Made by a program: the position numbers and the translations under genes. This document shows, in pieces, positions 17,101 through 25,147 of a DNA stretch of 64,000 bases. The notes beneath the pieces were generated by a model. The model saw only the letters and a program-made list of their open reading frames with translations. It was not told the DNA's origin and did no database searches. Each line of letters starts with the position of its first letter. Position 1 is the stretch's first letter. This DNA comes from Methanogranum sp963676045 (GTDB taxonomy: Archaea; Thermoplasmatota; Thermoplasmata; Methanomassiliicoccales; Methanomethylophilaceae). The stretch is taken from the NCBI GenBank assembly GCA_963676045.1, contig OY780938.1:1426001-1490000 (forward strand), given 5' to 3'.

Positions 17101-17883
17101 GAAGGACTCCACCGTATATTCATCCACCACGTTGTTTGGAAGCGGTCTGTTCTTCCCTATGAATTTAACGAATGCTGTGACAAGAGAATTGTTATAGACC
17201 ACATCTCTCGCCGAGTCAAAGGACAGGGATATGGACCTGGAGTCCTTCTCTAGTATGACTGGGAACAATGCCAACGGACAGCGTATGTCGAAATCCTCTC
17301 CAGCGAGTTTTCCTTCTGCAAACGGGTATGCTATGTAGAGGTCGTATTGCCCTCTTTCCCTCTGCTCTCTGTTGACCTCCCTCATGATTTCGTTGAGGTC
17401 TTTGTAGATCTGCGCGTCCTCTTTGCTTTTCGTGGTATCGCACAGTTTGAGGATCCTTTTTCTTCCAAAAAGAAGTCCCATGTAGTCTTGATTCTGTATC
17501 TTCGTAAGGTCGAATGACAGATTCTTTGTGATTTTTGGTTGGAAAAGCAAACGGTTGTTCTTGCTGATGTTAACCAATTTCTTCTGAAGTTCCCTCAATG
17601 TTTGCACGACATCTTTATCGAGGCAACTCCCCTTTGCGGCAGTGATCGCATATTTACGCGTAACTGCAAGGAAATCTTCACCGTAAAGTTCTACGAATTT
17701 CGAACCTATGCCTACAATTGCTTGAAAATCATCTAATTTCGTGGGCACGCGAGCTGCTATTTCATGTAATGCATCGTCATCGCATATCGGTGGCTCTCTG
17801 CCGTTCGAATATGTACGTTCTTTGCGAAGCCTGTCCCGCAGGTCACAAAGCTCATTGTAAAGGCTATTATCCAATCCCATCAT
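14149..17883 (-). CDS. HRDC-DUF4011-SF1 helicase-Vsr-like nuclease (Hhe-type defence candidate)
   Basis: About 1,244 residues from the ATG at 17883; a longer frame exists but the first 23 codons look non-coding. Domains in order: HRDC-like helical domain (about 5-82), DUF4011-like region with LQKKLVNISKNNRLLFQPK (about 95-310), SF1 helicase with Walker A GPPGTGKSQ near 400, a long coiled insertion, Walker B DEASQM near 825 followed by GDHKQLRPSN, motif V (SVQGDERDVIVFS) and motif VI (RLNVAISRAKKK), then a C-terminal PD-(D/E)XK/Vsr-like nuclease (YQIDLAI, GVECDSH) over the last 90 residues. The DUF4011-helicase-Vsr arrangement matches a single-gene antiphage system known as Hhe; the role here is inferred. 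It abuts the Dph6-like gene stop to stop. Confidence 0.8.
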   Translation of the reverse strand: MMGLDNSLYNELCDLRDRLRKERTYSNGREPPICDDDALHEIAARVPTKLDDFQAIVGIGSKFVELYGEDFLAVTRKYAITAAKGSCLDKDVVQTLRELQKKLVNISKNNRLLFQPKITKNLSFDLTKIQNQDYMGLLFGRKRILKLCDTTKSKEDAQIYKDLNEIMREVNREQRERGQYDLYIAYPFAEGKLAGEDFDIRCPLALFPVILEKDSRSISLSFDSARDVVYNNSLVTAFVKFIGKNRPLPNNVVDEYTVESFIPDLLQFYQEQGIQMNCSFGAPTEFIDYKAGEFPKYGPGEINIVQNMVLGKYPTYSSNIQRDFEELIAKGQINEILCDLIADLNLTDYLSELPHPLSPEDIKSRGMEAKEIDIRYINSLNSAQENVLTAMKKDDKLVVQGPPGTGKSQVITGLITSAVTEGKTVLMVSEKKTALDVVYSRLGNLSKYCLMIDDVANKDDFYVQLGHMLEVNCPKSGTDLQSISESIDSDVQVLSNIANTMYAPCSFGIAPYKLYSMDRWLDLTDAKQLEEYRAIKKNVSSKVMDLKYPVVKELNRKYHEATLANNFNEYCDCINKTPWLMQMKPNLSEYNIGEMKADLMDLDNQIKDLNSKGFMSRLLSKGKVNREATLMLDKYLERYNEQTINSFMSDPKGMITCLNDYETYSSRATVYNKLNEEERIYGHNLLALSKEMKFSFEDGNDVIYKYVLNTHLQEFDAANKTIMQEIQDFDSIIADIDRKIEQKKVLTRDKVEEVLQDNLRYISESKRRGDINRIIENKRKWSLNKFINRYGYELFKGVKVWLLTPDVVSEILPLEMGIFDILIFDEASQMYVEKGIPSIYRAKKVVIAGDHKQLRPSNLGTGRIEFDSDESGDNEDDEVAAALEEESLLDLARSRYDNILLNFHYRSKYEELIAFSNYAFYGGKLYVSPNVSQPERPPIEVYKVDGTWENKSNMAEAQKVLELLKDFFLTRKEKETIGIITFNVSQRDLINDLIDEESVKDPVFGKTINDEMSRFDNGEDVGLFIKNIESVQGDERDVIVFSIGYAKNSDGRLMQRFGWLNNRGGENRLNVAISRAKKKIHIVTSFEPDELQVEDSKNDGPRILKKYLQYAWAINNGQKDLATSILNSFGNDRWESERIVHDDSTVPERIYNSLVRKGYTVEKNVGIGGYQIDLAIKQNNRFILGVECDSHIYEMSTTTRERDYHRQKYLESRGWHIHRVWTPGMWKNPEQEINKIVKALERVT

Positions 17884-17961
17884 TTGAGTCAATGTGTTCG
17901 TGAAATTTAATGTTGCGCTCAAAAGGATAAGGCTTATAGGGTAAAATAACATCGTAATTTT

Positions 17962-18348
17962 ATGGTCTCTGTCGGTATTGTAAAGGAGAAGACGTCAAAA
18001 GTGATGAATGAGAACACCGCCATGGTATGGGGTAGTGGAACATTGCCAGTTTATGCTACGCCTGCGATGATACTTCTGATCGAAGAGACAGCATCCGAGA
18101 GCGTGGCATCATATCTTCAAGAGGGAGAGACCACCGTTGGCACATCGTTGGATATTAAACACACATCCGCATCACCGATCGGCGTTCAGATATTATGCAG
18201 GACCGAACTGATAGAGGTCGACAGGGCGAAATTAAGATTCAAGGTCGAAGTTTTTGATACAAAGGGAGAGATCGGCAATGGTTTTCATGAGAGATTCATT
18301 GTCAAATCTGAAAAATTCATGATAAAGGCCCAATCGAAGCTTGAATGA
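17962..18348 (+). CDS. Hotdog-fold thioesterase, FlK-like
   Basis: 128 residues. The segment ATPAMILLIEETASESV supplies the Thr and Glu, and IKHTSASPIG the His, of the catalytic triad described for fluoroacetyl-CoA thioesterase FlK; spacing is as in that family. Many anaerobes carry such proteins, probably to hydrolyse small or unwanted acyl-CoAs; fluoroacetate is unlikely to be the real substrate. It starts divergently from the helicase-nuclease gene with about 78 bp between, and ends 7 bp before a convergent permease gene. Confidence 0.8.
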   Translation: MVSVGIVKEKTSKVMNENTAMVWGSGTLPVYATPAMILLIEETASESVASYLQEGETTVGTSLDIKHTSASPIGVQILCRTELIEVDRAKLRFKVEVFDTKGEIGNGFHERFIVKSEKFMIKAQSKLE

Positions 18349-18355
18349 TTGCTTT

Positions 18356-19648
18356 TCAGACCATAATCGAAATGAGGAGATCGGATACTGCGATCTGTGA
18401 TATTATCACAGGCACCATCAGGGAACCCGTAAGGGGGGTCCTCCCCATCTCCAATGATATCGGTATGTATCCGATCACTGTCGATATGCATAGTATCGCG
18501 ATCCCAAACGGTCCAGTCAAAAGGAACACGAGTGTTGTGACGAGTACGATTATAACCTTGTTCACGGCTCCAAGGTCGAAGTCGTTGGCGACCCTGCACA
18601 TGAGATGTCCTGAACATATGGTGAGCCAATAACCCATCATCGCACCAATCGCTACGCTCAGCAGCATCAGCAAGAATGTCTCTGAACAAAATCCAGACAT
18701 GTCATTTCCAACGATCTCTTTTATAACAAGTACAGTTCCAGACCTTCCACTTCCAGAGATGGACAGTGTGACCAACGAGAACACAGTGGTGACAGTCCCT
18801 ATGGACGCTACCAAAGATATGAATCTTGCCGGGTCTTTTTCTGGTATTACCGCCGATGCAATGGATGCGCCTGCCGTCGAAGTTATCCCTGGATACCATC
18901 CAGCAATGCATCCTACAATTACCCCCTTGATGCCAGGAATGGAATTCACAGGATGATCCATCGTGTCGTATTGCTTAGGTATCTTTGTTCTTTTGACAGA
19001 TGATAAAAGCGCAGGGATGCCGAACAGACCTGATAACAATGGGAACAGAAGAGTATTGTTTCCAAATATGCCAGAACAAGGCAGATTCCCATTCATGCAT
19101 ACAAAACCGAGCATTCCAGACAGGGCGATGAGGATCAAGGCCCACAATCTGTGCCCTTCTTCATTGATAACTATTATCGATAATGCGAAAGCAAGGACCG
19201 AGAAAGTAATGACGTCGAGCTGTTCACCGAGCCCATTCAACAATATGTATTGTACTGGTATGGCAAGCAACAATGCGCACCCAGTCCCAATGGTACTGCC
19301 TATCGCAGCAGACCTAACAGCAGACATGCCTTTACCCGACATCAGGAGTCTGTGCCCCGGCAGCATGCTCAAGGTATCATCCGGGTCTGGTGCACCTGTG
19401 AACACCGATGGGACGAAATCAACAAAGGAGTGTACCACGGATGCGGACATTATGAATGCAGAAACAATAACTGGCACATATGATATTTCAGCGAATATGG
19501 ATACTGCGGAAGAGATGGATGGATATGAGATAAGCATCAGCGATGCAAGCATATTCACGTGAATGCCCGGAGTTATCCCCGTGAATGTCCCAGCAAGGGA
19601 CCCTGCAAGGCTCATCAGTATGATAAGGGTGATTATCCACGGGTCCAC
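18356..19648 (-). CDS. TctA/DUF112-family membrane permease
   Basis: 430 residues with about eleven membrane segments. Two related Pro/Gly motifs, GTFTGITPGIHVNMLAS near residue 20 and GWYPGITSTAGASIAS in the second half, show the internal duplication typical of the TctA family (PF01970). Bacterial TctA works with TctB and a periplasmic TctC in citrate-type uptake; no such partners lie nearby, as is usual for archaeal members, so the substrate is unknown. It is a single gene convergent with the thioesterase gene. Confidence 0.8.
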   Translation of the reverse strand: MDPWIITLIILMSLAGSLAGTFTGITPGIHVNMLASLMLISYPSISSAVSIFAEISYVPVIVSAFIMSASVVHSFVDFVPSVFTGAPDPDDTLSMLPGHRLLMSGKGMSAVRSAAIGSTIGTGCALLLAIPVQYILLNGLGEQLDVITFSVLAFALSIIVINEEGHRLWALILIALSGMLGFVCMNGNLPCSGIFGNNTLLFPLLSGLFGIPALLSSVKRTKIPKQYDTMDHPVNSIPGIKGVIVGCIAGWYPGITSTAGASIASAVIPEKDPARFISLVASIGTVTTVFSLVTLSISGSGRSGTVLVIKEIVGNDMSGFCSETFLLMLLSVAIGAMMGYWLTICSGHLMCRVANDFDLGAVNKVIIVLVTTLVFLLTGPFGIAILCISTVIGYIPISLEMGRTPLTGSLMVPVIISQIAVSDLLISIMV

Positions 19649-19719
19649 AAAGGATGACCCATAGGTCTTGATTAATATTGGGGATGTTACAGTTATGTTA
19701 TCCCCATCTAGTCTGAATC

Positions 19720-19730
19720 TTTTTTATAAA
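19720..19730 (+). promoter_or_regulatory. TATA box of tyrS
   Basis: The TTTTTTATAAA run ends about 27 bp before the tyrS ATG. An archaeal start site about 25 bp downstream would lie within a few bases of the ATG, so tyrS is probably leaderless, in keeping with the absence of an SD there. Confidence 0.55.
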
Positions 19731-19757
19731 TGTGCATCTATAACAGTTTCGATCAGT

Positions 19758-20825
19758 ATGAACATAGATCAGAGAGTCGACCTCGTAATTAGGAATTCGG
19801 ATGAGCTTGTGAACGAAGAGGAGCTAAGGGCTCTTTTTGCGACCAAGGAATATCCAACGGCCTATATAGGATTCGAGCCTTCGGGCTTTGTTCATCTTGG
19901 TTGGGTCATGGTGACCCAGAAGATCAAGGACCTTTGCGATTCAGGATTCAAGGTGACAGTATTCTGGGCAGATTGGCATGCGTGCATAAACGATAAGCTC
20001 GGCGGGGACCTAGATAATATAAGGCAATGTGCCAGGTACATGGAAGATTGTTTCATAGCCCTCGGGGTACCAAAGGAAAAGGTCGAATTCAAATATGCAA
20101 GCGAGATGATAAGCGATCCGAAATACTGGGAGTACGTGATAAAGATCGGAAAGGCGAACTCCATGGCTAGGATAAAAAGGGCCATGACCATAATGGGACG
20201 TTCCGAGGATGAGGCAGAGGTAGATTCGTCAAAGGTCCTCTATCCTTTGATGCAGACCGCCGACATATTCTATCTGAATGTGGACCTCGCATATGCGGGA
20301 ATGGATCAGAGAAGGATACACATGTTGGCAAGGGATGTCGCTGAGAAGGTAGGATGGAAAAAGCCCCTTGCACTCCACACGCCATTGCTACCAGGTCTCG
20401 ATGGCGGTAACAGGATGGACCCCGCATCAGCGAAGATGTCGAAGAGTAAGCCGAATTCCAACATCACCATACACGATGATGATGAGATGATAAAATCGAA
20501 GATGAAAAAGGCATTCTGTCCTCCGGAAAAGGAAAAGGAGGAAGAGAACCCCGTGCTTCTTCTCTGCAAATACATAATATTCCCGCGTCTTGGAAAGATG
20601 GATATAACCCGCCCTGAGAAATTCGGAGGCAATGCATCCTTTAGCAATTACGAAGAGATTTCAGAGGCATATTACTCAGGAAGACTTTTCCCACTGGATC
20701 TTAAGAACGGTGTCGCTGAGAACCTTGGGAAGATATTGATCCCGGTACGTGCTTATTTCTCAGAACACCCTGAGAATTATGATACTATGAAGATCATTTT
20801 CGAAAATCAAAGTAAACTTCGTTGA
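19758..20825 (+). CDS. tyrS: Tyrosyl-tRNA synthetase
   Basis: 355 residues from the ATG at 19758; the frame is open for 30 more codons upstream, but those overlap the TATA box. Class I signatures are PSGFVHLGWV (HIGH equivalent) near residue 40 and AKMSKSKPN (KMSKS) near residue 225. The short C-terminus and overall length are those of archaeal/eukaryotic TyrRS, which recognises the C1-G72 pair; the tRNA-Tyr at 9.5 kb carries that pair. It stops two bases before the convergent DHH gene. Confidence 0.97.
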   Translation: MNIDQRVDLVIRNSDELVNEEELRALFATKEYPTAYIGFEPSGFVHLGWVMVTQKIKDLCDSGFKVTVFWADWHACINDKLGGDLDNIRQCARYMEDCFIALGVPKEKVEFKYASEMISDPKYWEYVIKIGKANSMARIKRAMTIMGRSEDEAEVDSSKVLYPLMQTADIFYLNVDLAYAGMDQRRIHMLARDVAEKVGWKKPLALHTPLLPGLDGGNRMDPASAKMSKSKPNSNITIHDDDEMIKSKMKKAFCPPEKEKEEENPVLLLCKYIIFPRLGKMDITRPEKFGGNASFSNYEEISEAYYSGRLFPLDLKNGVAENLGKILIPVRAYFSEHPENYDTMKIIFENQSKLR

Positions 20826-20827
20826 GT

Positions 20828-21820
20828 TCATTTAAGGTCAGCATCATCGACGATCATGCTGGCCTTTATTTTTCTAAACTCATTCATTGTCTTTGACATG
20901 CACATATGCAGCATTGCTTCCGCATCGCCGATTCCAGAGAGCCCTGCCGCTCCACCATGTCCTCCCCCGTCAGTATCTGTCTCAATGCTGAGTTCGCCAA
21001 GTATGTTGCCAAGGTGTATGCCTCTGCGAACCATCTCCTGTGTCGCTCTTGCACTGAGGCGGAATTCATCTTCTCTCTGCGAGCATACGAATACAACATC
21101 GGCTCCAGAGGAGATTATGGCCCTGCAAGCGGATGCTTCGAAACTGCTTCCAATTGAAGTGGCAACGATCATATCGCCAATACGGTCAAATTTACTGCGT
21201 TCGATCGTCTTCATGACCGCGATCCTCTCGGACATCGTCATGTTGGAACGTGTGAGATTCATAGCTTCGTCCATCGGTATTCCGGAGTTTTCCAAAGTAT
21301 CTGCAAATGCGTGAAGCATTTTCGGGTCTGCGAATTGGAAGTGACCGCTGTCGGTGAGCATTCCTCCAAGAAGTGCCAGAGCAACATTTCTTTCAATTTC
21401 TATGTCTTCATTGTCCAAAAGATCTTTGATGAGTTCACAGCACGATACCTTCGAGTTATCGCAATAGAACGACATGCCATCCCATTTTCCAGTTGGCATG
21501 TGGTGATCGATTATGACGCTTCCCATTGGTATGTTCACAGAGCCTGGTTTGAATTGTTCGGGCGATGATGTATCGACAACAACGACCAATTCGTAATTCT
21601 CTATGTTGCATTCTTCAAGTATTGTCATTCCAAGTTTATCAGACACCATTTTTGCTACACGATCTACGCCTCCAGGTGCATAGACGTCTGCTGGTGGGAA
21701 ACACTTCGATAGTGCGTAAGCGGACCCGATAGCATCCATGTCCGCATTTCCATGTACGAGTATTATCTTCTTTGTGTTCTTGAGTTTCTCTGCAGCGGAG
21801 GTTAGTGTCTGACTGTCCAT
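20828..21820 (-). CDS. DHH/DHHA1 phosphoesterase (NrnA/RecJ-like)
   Basis: About 330 residues. The N-terminal DHH domain shows HGNADMDAIGSAY (DxD), VVVDTSS and IIDHHMPTGKW, the Mn-binding motifs; the C-terminal DHHA1 domain ends with DGGGHGGAAG, the nucleotide-binding loop. This is the plan of NrnA oligoribonuclease/pAp phosphatase and of archaeal RecJ-like exonucleases; which substrate applies is not clear. The ATG at 21820 has an AGTGAT just upstream and is preferred to the GTG three codons earlier. Confidence 0.85.
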   Translation of the reverse strand: MDSQTLTSAAEKLKNTKKIILVHGNADMDAIGSAYALSKCFPPADVYAPGGVDRVAKMVSDKLGMTILEECNIENYELVVVVDTSSPEQFKPGSVNIPMGSVIIDHHMPTGKWDGMSFYCDNSKVSCCELIKDLLDNEDIEIERNVALALLGGMLTDSGHFQFADPKMLHAFADTLENSGIPMDEAMNLTRSNMTMSERIAVMKTIERSKFDRIGDMIVATSIGSSFEASACRAIISSGADVVFVCSQREDEFRLSARATQEMVRRGIHLGNILGELSIETDTDGGGHGGAAGLSGIGDAEAMLHMCMSKTMNEFRKIKASMIVDDADLK

Positions 21821-21995
21821 TCCAATCACTCATGGGACATACCCAGAATTGAAAATCATATAGGACGGTCTAATTCAAAAGTCCTATCATTTGTTTCCTT
21901 ATGGATCCCAACTATCATATCCATTTTCATATTTAAACAAGGTCTTGGGATGTTTTGCAAATAGAATATGGTAAGAGGTTTGTTAAAGGAAGGGT

Positions 21996-23333
21996 TCAAT
22001 GTTTTTTCGAGAAGGCCTTATGCAATGTCCTTACGAATTTTGTCTGCCCGATACCAGTCAGCAATATGTCCGACTTGTAGATTCTGACCGTTATATAGAT
22101 CATGGTCAACGAGAATATCAGCAGATAAACGAGTCCCCATAGGACGATATCCATATTTCCGAACATCAGATTGTTCATGGCCATCATAGGATGCGTGAAC
22201 GGTATGATGAATAGTATCGCCTGTCCTACCAAGGGGATCGAGTCCCATCCAACGAACATCGTAATGAACATGGGGATCATCGCAAGAACGCTGATCGGCA
22301 AGGTCATCGTCTGTGCTGCCTTGTAATTCTTCACGAATGCTCCCATGATCATGCACATGCCGAGCGCGGACATGATAGTAAGGAACACCATCAAACCAAG
22401 CAACAACCAATCGAGGGCATCGAGTGTGAGTCCGTAATCGGAAAGGTTGATCCCGCCCACTGTAGAGGTCATGCCGCTCATGTAGAAGGTCATGCCTACC
22501 ATGTATGCCAGTCCGAATACCAGGCCCACTATCGCAGAGGCGATCAGTTTTCCGGAGACTATGGTGGTCCTCTTAACTGGAAGTGTTAGCAGCGTCTCGA
22601 GGGTCTTGTTCTCCTTCTCATTACCCATGGAGGATATAACTATGCTGCCTATCATGACGATTATTATCATTATGATTATAGGTATCATCAATGTCTGGCT
22701 CATCACAGATGTAGAGATCTCGTATGGGGTGATCCCTTCGTACACGGTCCCGTTAATGTCTGTGAAATCCTGAGAGTAATCAATGGGGCTTTGCAAGAAT
22801 TCTGCATAATCTGGACCGAATCCGCTCTCTTGCATCAAAAGCAGAGATAGATCGGCATTCGCATAGGAAAGTATGGTATCATTCACTGTAGAAGATGTGG
22901 TGGAGAATATTCCGCCGTTGGTGTATATGTAATATTTCTCTATCGTTCCAGGTACGCCTTTGGAAATGTCGTCTGAATATGTATCCGATATCGCTATGGC
23001 AGAAGTGAGTCCCTTTTCATTCATCTCTTCAATGATGGCATCGCTGTCTCCATATTCGCAATTCAATATCACGACATAATTGTTTATTTCTTCTTGAGGT
23101 ATCCCGCTGTTGAGATAGCAGTCTGTTATGTATTCAATAGTGTATTCGCCGTATTCGCCGTCATCTCCATTGACAATGCCTACAGGAGATAGTTTCGATG
23201 CGTCTTCGGTCTGACCTCCGACGATGAGTCCGATCGAACACATCATGATCATCACAACGACTATAGATATGATCGAGCTGGGGGTCAAGAGCTCTCTTAG
23301 CTCTTTCTTTGTGATGTTGAGAAGGTGATTCAT
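21996..23333 (-). CDS. ABC-2 type transporter permease (NatB-like)
   Basis: 445 residues. One N-terminal membrane helix (about 18-40) is followed by a 160-residue extracytoplasmic domain and then about five or six helices in the C-terminal half, including LMIPIIIMIIIVMIGSIVIS. The segment SSMGNEKENKTLETLLTLPV is the characteristic cytoplasmic motif of NatB/ABC-2 exporters. With the overlapping ATPase gene it should form an export pump for ions, lipids or peptides; the cargo is unknown. Its start overlaps the ATPase stop by 4 bp. Confidence 0.85.
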   Translation of the reverse strand: MNHLLNITKKELRELLTPSSIISIVVVMIMMCSIGLIVGGQTEDASKLSPVGIVNGDDGEYGEYTIEYITDCYLNSGIPQEEINNYVVILNCEYGDSDAIIEEMNEKGLTSAIAISDTYSDDISKGVPGTIEKYYIYTNGGIFSTTSSTVNDTILSYANADLSLLLMQESGFGPDYAEFLQSPIDYSQDFTDINGTVYEGITPYEISTSVMSQTLMIPIIIMIIIVMIGSIVISSMGNEKENKTLETLLTLPVKRTTIVSGKLIASAIVGLVFGLAYMVGMTFYMSGMTSTVGGINLSDYGLTLDALDWLLLGLMVFLTIMSALGMCMIMGAFVKNYKAAQTMTLPISVLAMIPMFITMFVGWDSIPLVGQAILFIIPFTHPMMAMNNLMFGNMDIVLWGLVYLLIFSLTMIYITVRIYKSDILLTGIGQTKFVRTLHKAFSKKH

Positions 23334-24049
23334 GATTTCACCGCCTTAACGAAGACCTCTTCCAAGTTATTTGCGTTGTATCTTTCTTTGAGCTCTTGCG
23401 GTGTTCCGACCAGCACGACCCTTCCTTCATTTATCATGGCTACGCGATGGCAAAGTATCTCGACCTCGAACATGTTATGTGATGATATCAATACAGTTAC
23501 GCCATTATTTGCAATTTCTTTGATTATTTCCCTGATCTCGAAGGCATTGACCACGTCAAGGCCAGAGGTGACCTCGTCCATCACAGCGAATTTTGGAGAG
23601 GGCATTATCGCTCTTGCGATCAGGAGTCTTCTCATCATACCTTTGCTGTAAGTATCCACTTTAGAATCGATCCTCTCTCCGAGGTCGGCGATATCGATCC
23701 CTCTTTTGACCATTGCTTCGTATTCCTCTCCATCTGCGAAGAATCCTGCCATGAATCTTAAGTATGCGCGTCCAGTGAGGTCCTTGTAAGCTCCTGCATC
23801 TTCAGGCAAGTAACTTATTATCTTCCGCACTTCATCGGATTGCTCTTTCACATCATATCCGCAGACCGTGATCTTTCCAGAGGTTATCTGTAACAATGTG
23901 CAGATCATGCGCAGTGTCGTGGTCTTACCAGCACCGTTGGGACCTATCAGGCCGAAGATCTCTCCTTCTTCAACGGAAAAATCAACGCCTTTCACAGCTT
24001 CCCTGTCGCCATAGGTCTTGTGTACATTCTCAACTTTAAGCGCATTCAT
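23330..24049 (-). CDS. ABC transporter ATP-binding protein
   Basis: 239 residues with Walker A GPNGAGKTT near residue 37, Q-loop region, signature YSKGMMRRLL near residue 137, Walker B FAVMDEVTSGLD and the switch His in ISSHNM. The signature reads YSKGM, as in NatA/drug-export ATPases. It energises the permease encoded immediately downstream (4-bp ATGA overlap). No regulator or substrate-binding gene accompanies the pair. Confidence 0.93.
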   Translation of the reverse strand: MNALKVENVHKTYGDREAVKGVDFSVEEGEIFGLIGPNGAGKTTTLRMICTLLQITSGKITVCGYDVKEQSDEVRKIISYLPEDAGAYKDLTGRAYLRFMAGFFADGEEYEAMVKRGIDIADLGERIDSKVDTYSKGMMRRLLIARAIMPSPKFAVMDEVTSGLDVVNAFEIREIIKEIANNGVTVLISSHNMFEVEILCHRVAMINEGRVVLVGTPQELKERYNANNLEEVFVKAVKS

Positions 24050-24119
24050 TTTAATGCCTTCAAATTAAGTACAGAATTCAGATATTAAAATCAATTGAAT
24101 GAATAAAAAGGAAAGTAAT

Positions 24120-24136
24120 AGCGGGAGTTTCCCGCT
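24120..24136 (-). terminator. Hairpin terminator after the proteasome/exosome superoperon
   Basis: AGCGGGA and TCCCGCT arms with a three-base loop lie 10 bp beyond the prefoldin stop, and the transcript then runs into ATTACTTTCCTTTTT. Position and the T-rich tail fit a transcript end. Confidence 0.6.
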
Positions 24137-24145
24137 GGTTTTTGA

Positions 24146-24505
24146 TCATTCTTCTTCAGAAGTTTCTTGCTGACCCAAAGCGGCGTTGATGACACTCTGG
24201 AGGGAGTCATACTTGTCGCGAAGGCCCTTCTCCTGGCGCTCAAGTCCTTTGATCCTTATCTCCATGGTCTCTATGGATTCGTCGATCTCCGCCTTGAGGG
24301 CATCTTTATCATCGACCTTGATCAAAAGGGAGCCTACATTCTTGAATACGTCTCCTGTAGACTTTGCCAGTTCTTCAGAGGTCCTAGCCATTTCTCTTTT
24401 TTGGGCTTCCATCTGGACCTTTTGTGTAGATACGGCCTGGAGCTGTTGCTGGGTCTGCTGATACTGGGTGATCTGGTTCTGCAGTTGGGGGCTGATACCG
24501 TTCAT
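24146..24505 (-). CDS. pfdB: Prefoldin beta subunit
   Basis: 119 residues, the normal length. Two long coiled-coil helices (Gln-rich about 8-50 and charged about 70-110) flank a short beta hairpin (VFKNVGSLLIKVD), the classic beta-prefoldin plan. Prefoldin is a hexamer that captures unfolded proteins and hands them to the thermosome. GGTGA precedes the ATG. Last gene of the superoperon, followed by a hairpin. Confidence 0.95.
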   Translation of the reverse strand: MNGISPQLQNQITQYQQTQQQLQAVSTQKVQMEAQKREMARTSEELAKSTGDVFKNVGSLLIKVDDKDALKAEIDESIETMEIRIKGLERQEKGLRDKYDSLQSVINAALGQQETSEEE

Positions 24506-24509
24506 ATTT

Positions 24510-24740
24510 TCACCTTATTATTTTTCCGATGTCCTCTGTTATCCTCACACATTCCAGATATGAGTTCAATGCTGCTCTCATCGCTGATGTGTCTGTCGCT
24601 GATATTTCCACTTTCGCAACATCCCTGCTCCCATGTACCTTTATTTGAGTACGTGGAAGTTCACGACCTGCTTCTGGTCTCAATGATGTGGCAATAGTGT
24701 CCGCATCAGCGGACATTATTGTAAGGGTGGCAGTTAGCAT
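24510..24740 (-). CDS. pcc1: KEOPS complex subunit Pcc1
   Basis: 76 residues, alpha/beta, matching archaeal Pcc1, the small dimerisation subunit of KEOPS, which makes t6A at position 37 of ANN-decoding tRNAs. Assignment rests on size, the pattern of alternating strands (KVEISATDTSAMRAALNSYL) and its constant place between rpoP and prefoldin in archaeal superoperons. It follows rpoP after one base. The t6A-modifying methylthiotransferase elsewhere in the window acts on the KEOPS product. Confidence 0.85.
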   Translation of the reverse strand: MLTATLTIMSADADTIATSLRPEAGRELPRTQIKVHGSRDVAKVEISATDTSAMRAALNSYLECVRITEDIGKIIR

Positions 24741-24741
24741 T

Positions 24742-24873
24742 TCAATCAGACTTCAAGATCTTCTTCACATTTGGTCTTTCTTTGAAGAATATCTTGGAAC
24801 CACATTTCTCGCATTGGAGCCCCAGGGCATTTACGTTCCTGATAGGCTCATTGCATTTGGCGCATCTGTACAT
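24742..24873 (-). CDS. rpoP: RNA polymerase subunit Rpo12 (RpoP)
   Basis: 43 residues, beginning MYRCAKCNEPI and with a second pair QCEKCGSKIFF: a C4 zinc ribbon as in RpoP/Rpb12 (ABC10-alpha). It is a small assembly subunit of archaeal RNA polymerase. GGTGAT lies five bases before the ATG. It sits between L37Ae and Pcc1, its usual place in archaeal genomes. Confidence 0.93.
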   Translation of the reverse strand: MYRCAKCNEPIRNVNALGLQCEKCGSKIFFKERPNVKKILKSD

Positions 24874-24890
24874 TGGACATCACCAAAGAT

Positions 24891-25142
24891 TCAATCCTCA
24901 GATACCTGAGATATCTCTTTTTTCGTTTTGGGGCTGTAGGCTCCTGCAGCGAACTTCGTTTGGCAGTGCCTGCATTCCCAAATACCCGAGCTCACTCTGT
25001 GTACCGAGTTGTGGTGGCACACGGGGCACTCGTGTTTGGCTCTCTGATGTGCCTCAATGGTCTTTACCCTGTTGCGTACGACAACACCGTATCTTGCGCC
25101 GAACCTTCCTGCTGTTCCTGCCTTTGCTGTTCTCTTTGACAT
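24891..25142 (-). CDS. rpl37ae: Large ribosomal subunit protein L37Ae
   Basis: 83 residues beginning MSKRTAKAGTAGRFGARYG. The zinc finger pairs HECPVCHHN and WECRHCQTK are those of L37Ae, which contacts 23S rRNA in the 50S subunit. The ATG at 25142 has GGTGAT upstream; the longer open frame overlaps rrp42 and is not coding. Six bases separate it from rrp42. Confidence 0.95.
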   Translation of the reverse strand: MSKRTAKAGTAGRFGARYGVVVRNRVKTIEAHQRAKHECPVCHHNSVHRVSSGIWECRHCQTKFAAGAYSPKTKKEISQVSED

Positions 25143-25147
25143 TATTA

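Noticed and set aside
18963..19562. A 199-codon plus-strand frame opposite the TctA-like permease
   Set aside because: Mirror of a membrane-protein gene with the expected duplicated motifs; no RBS or promoter.
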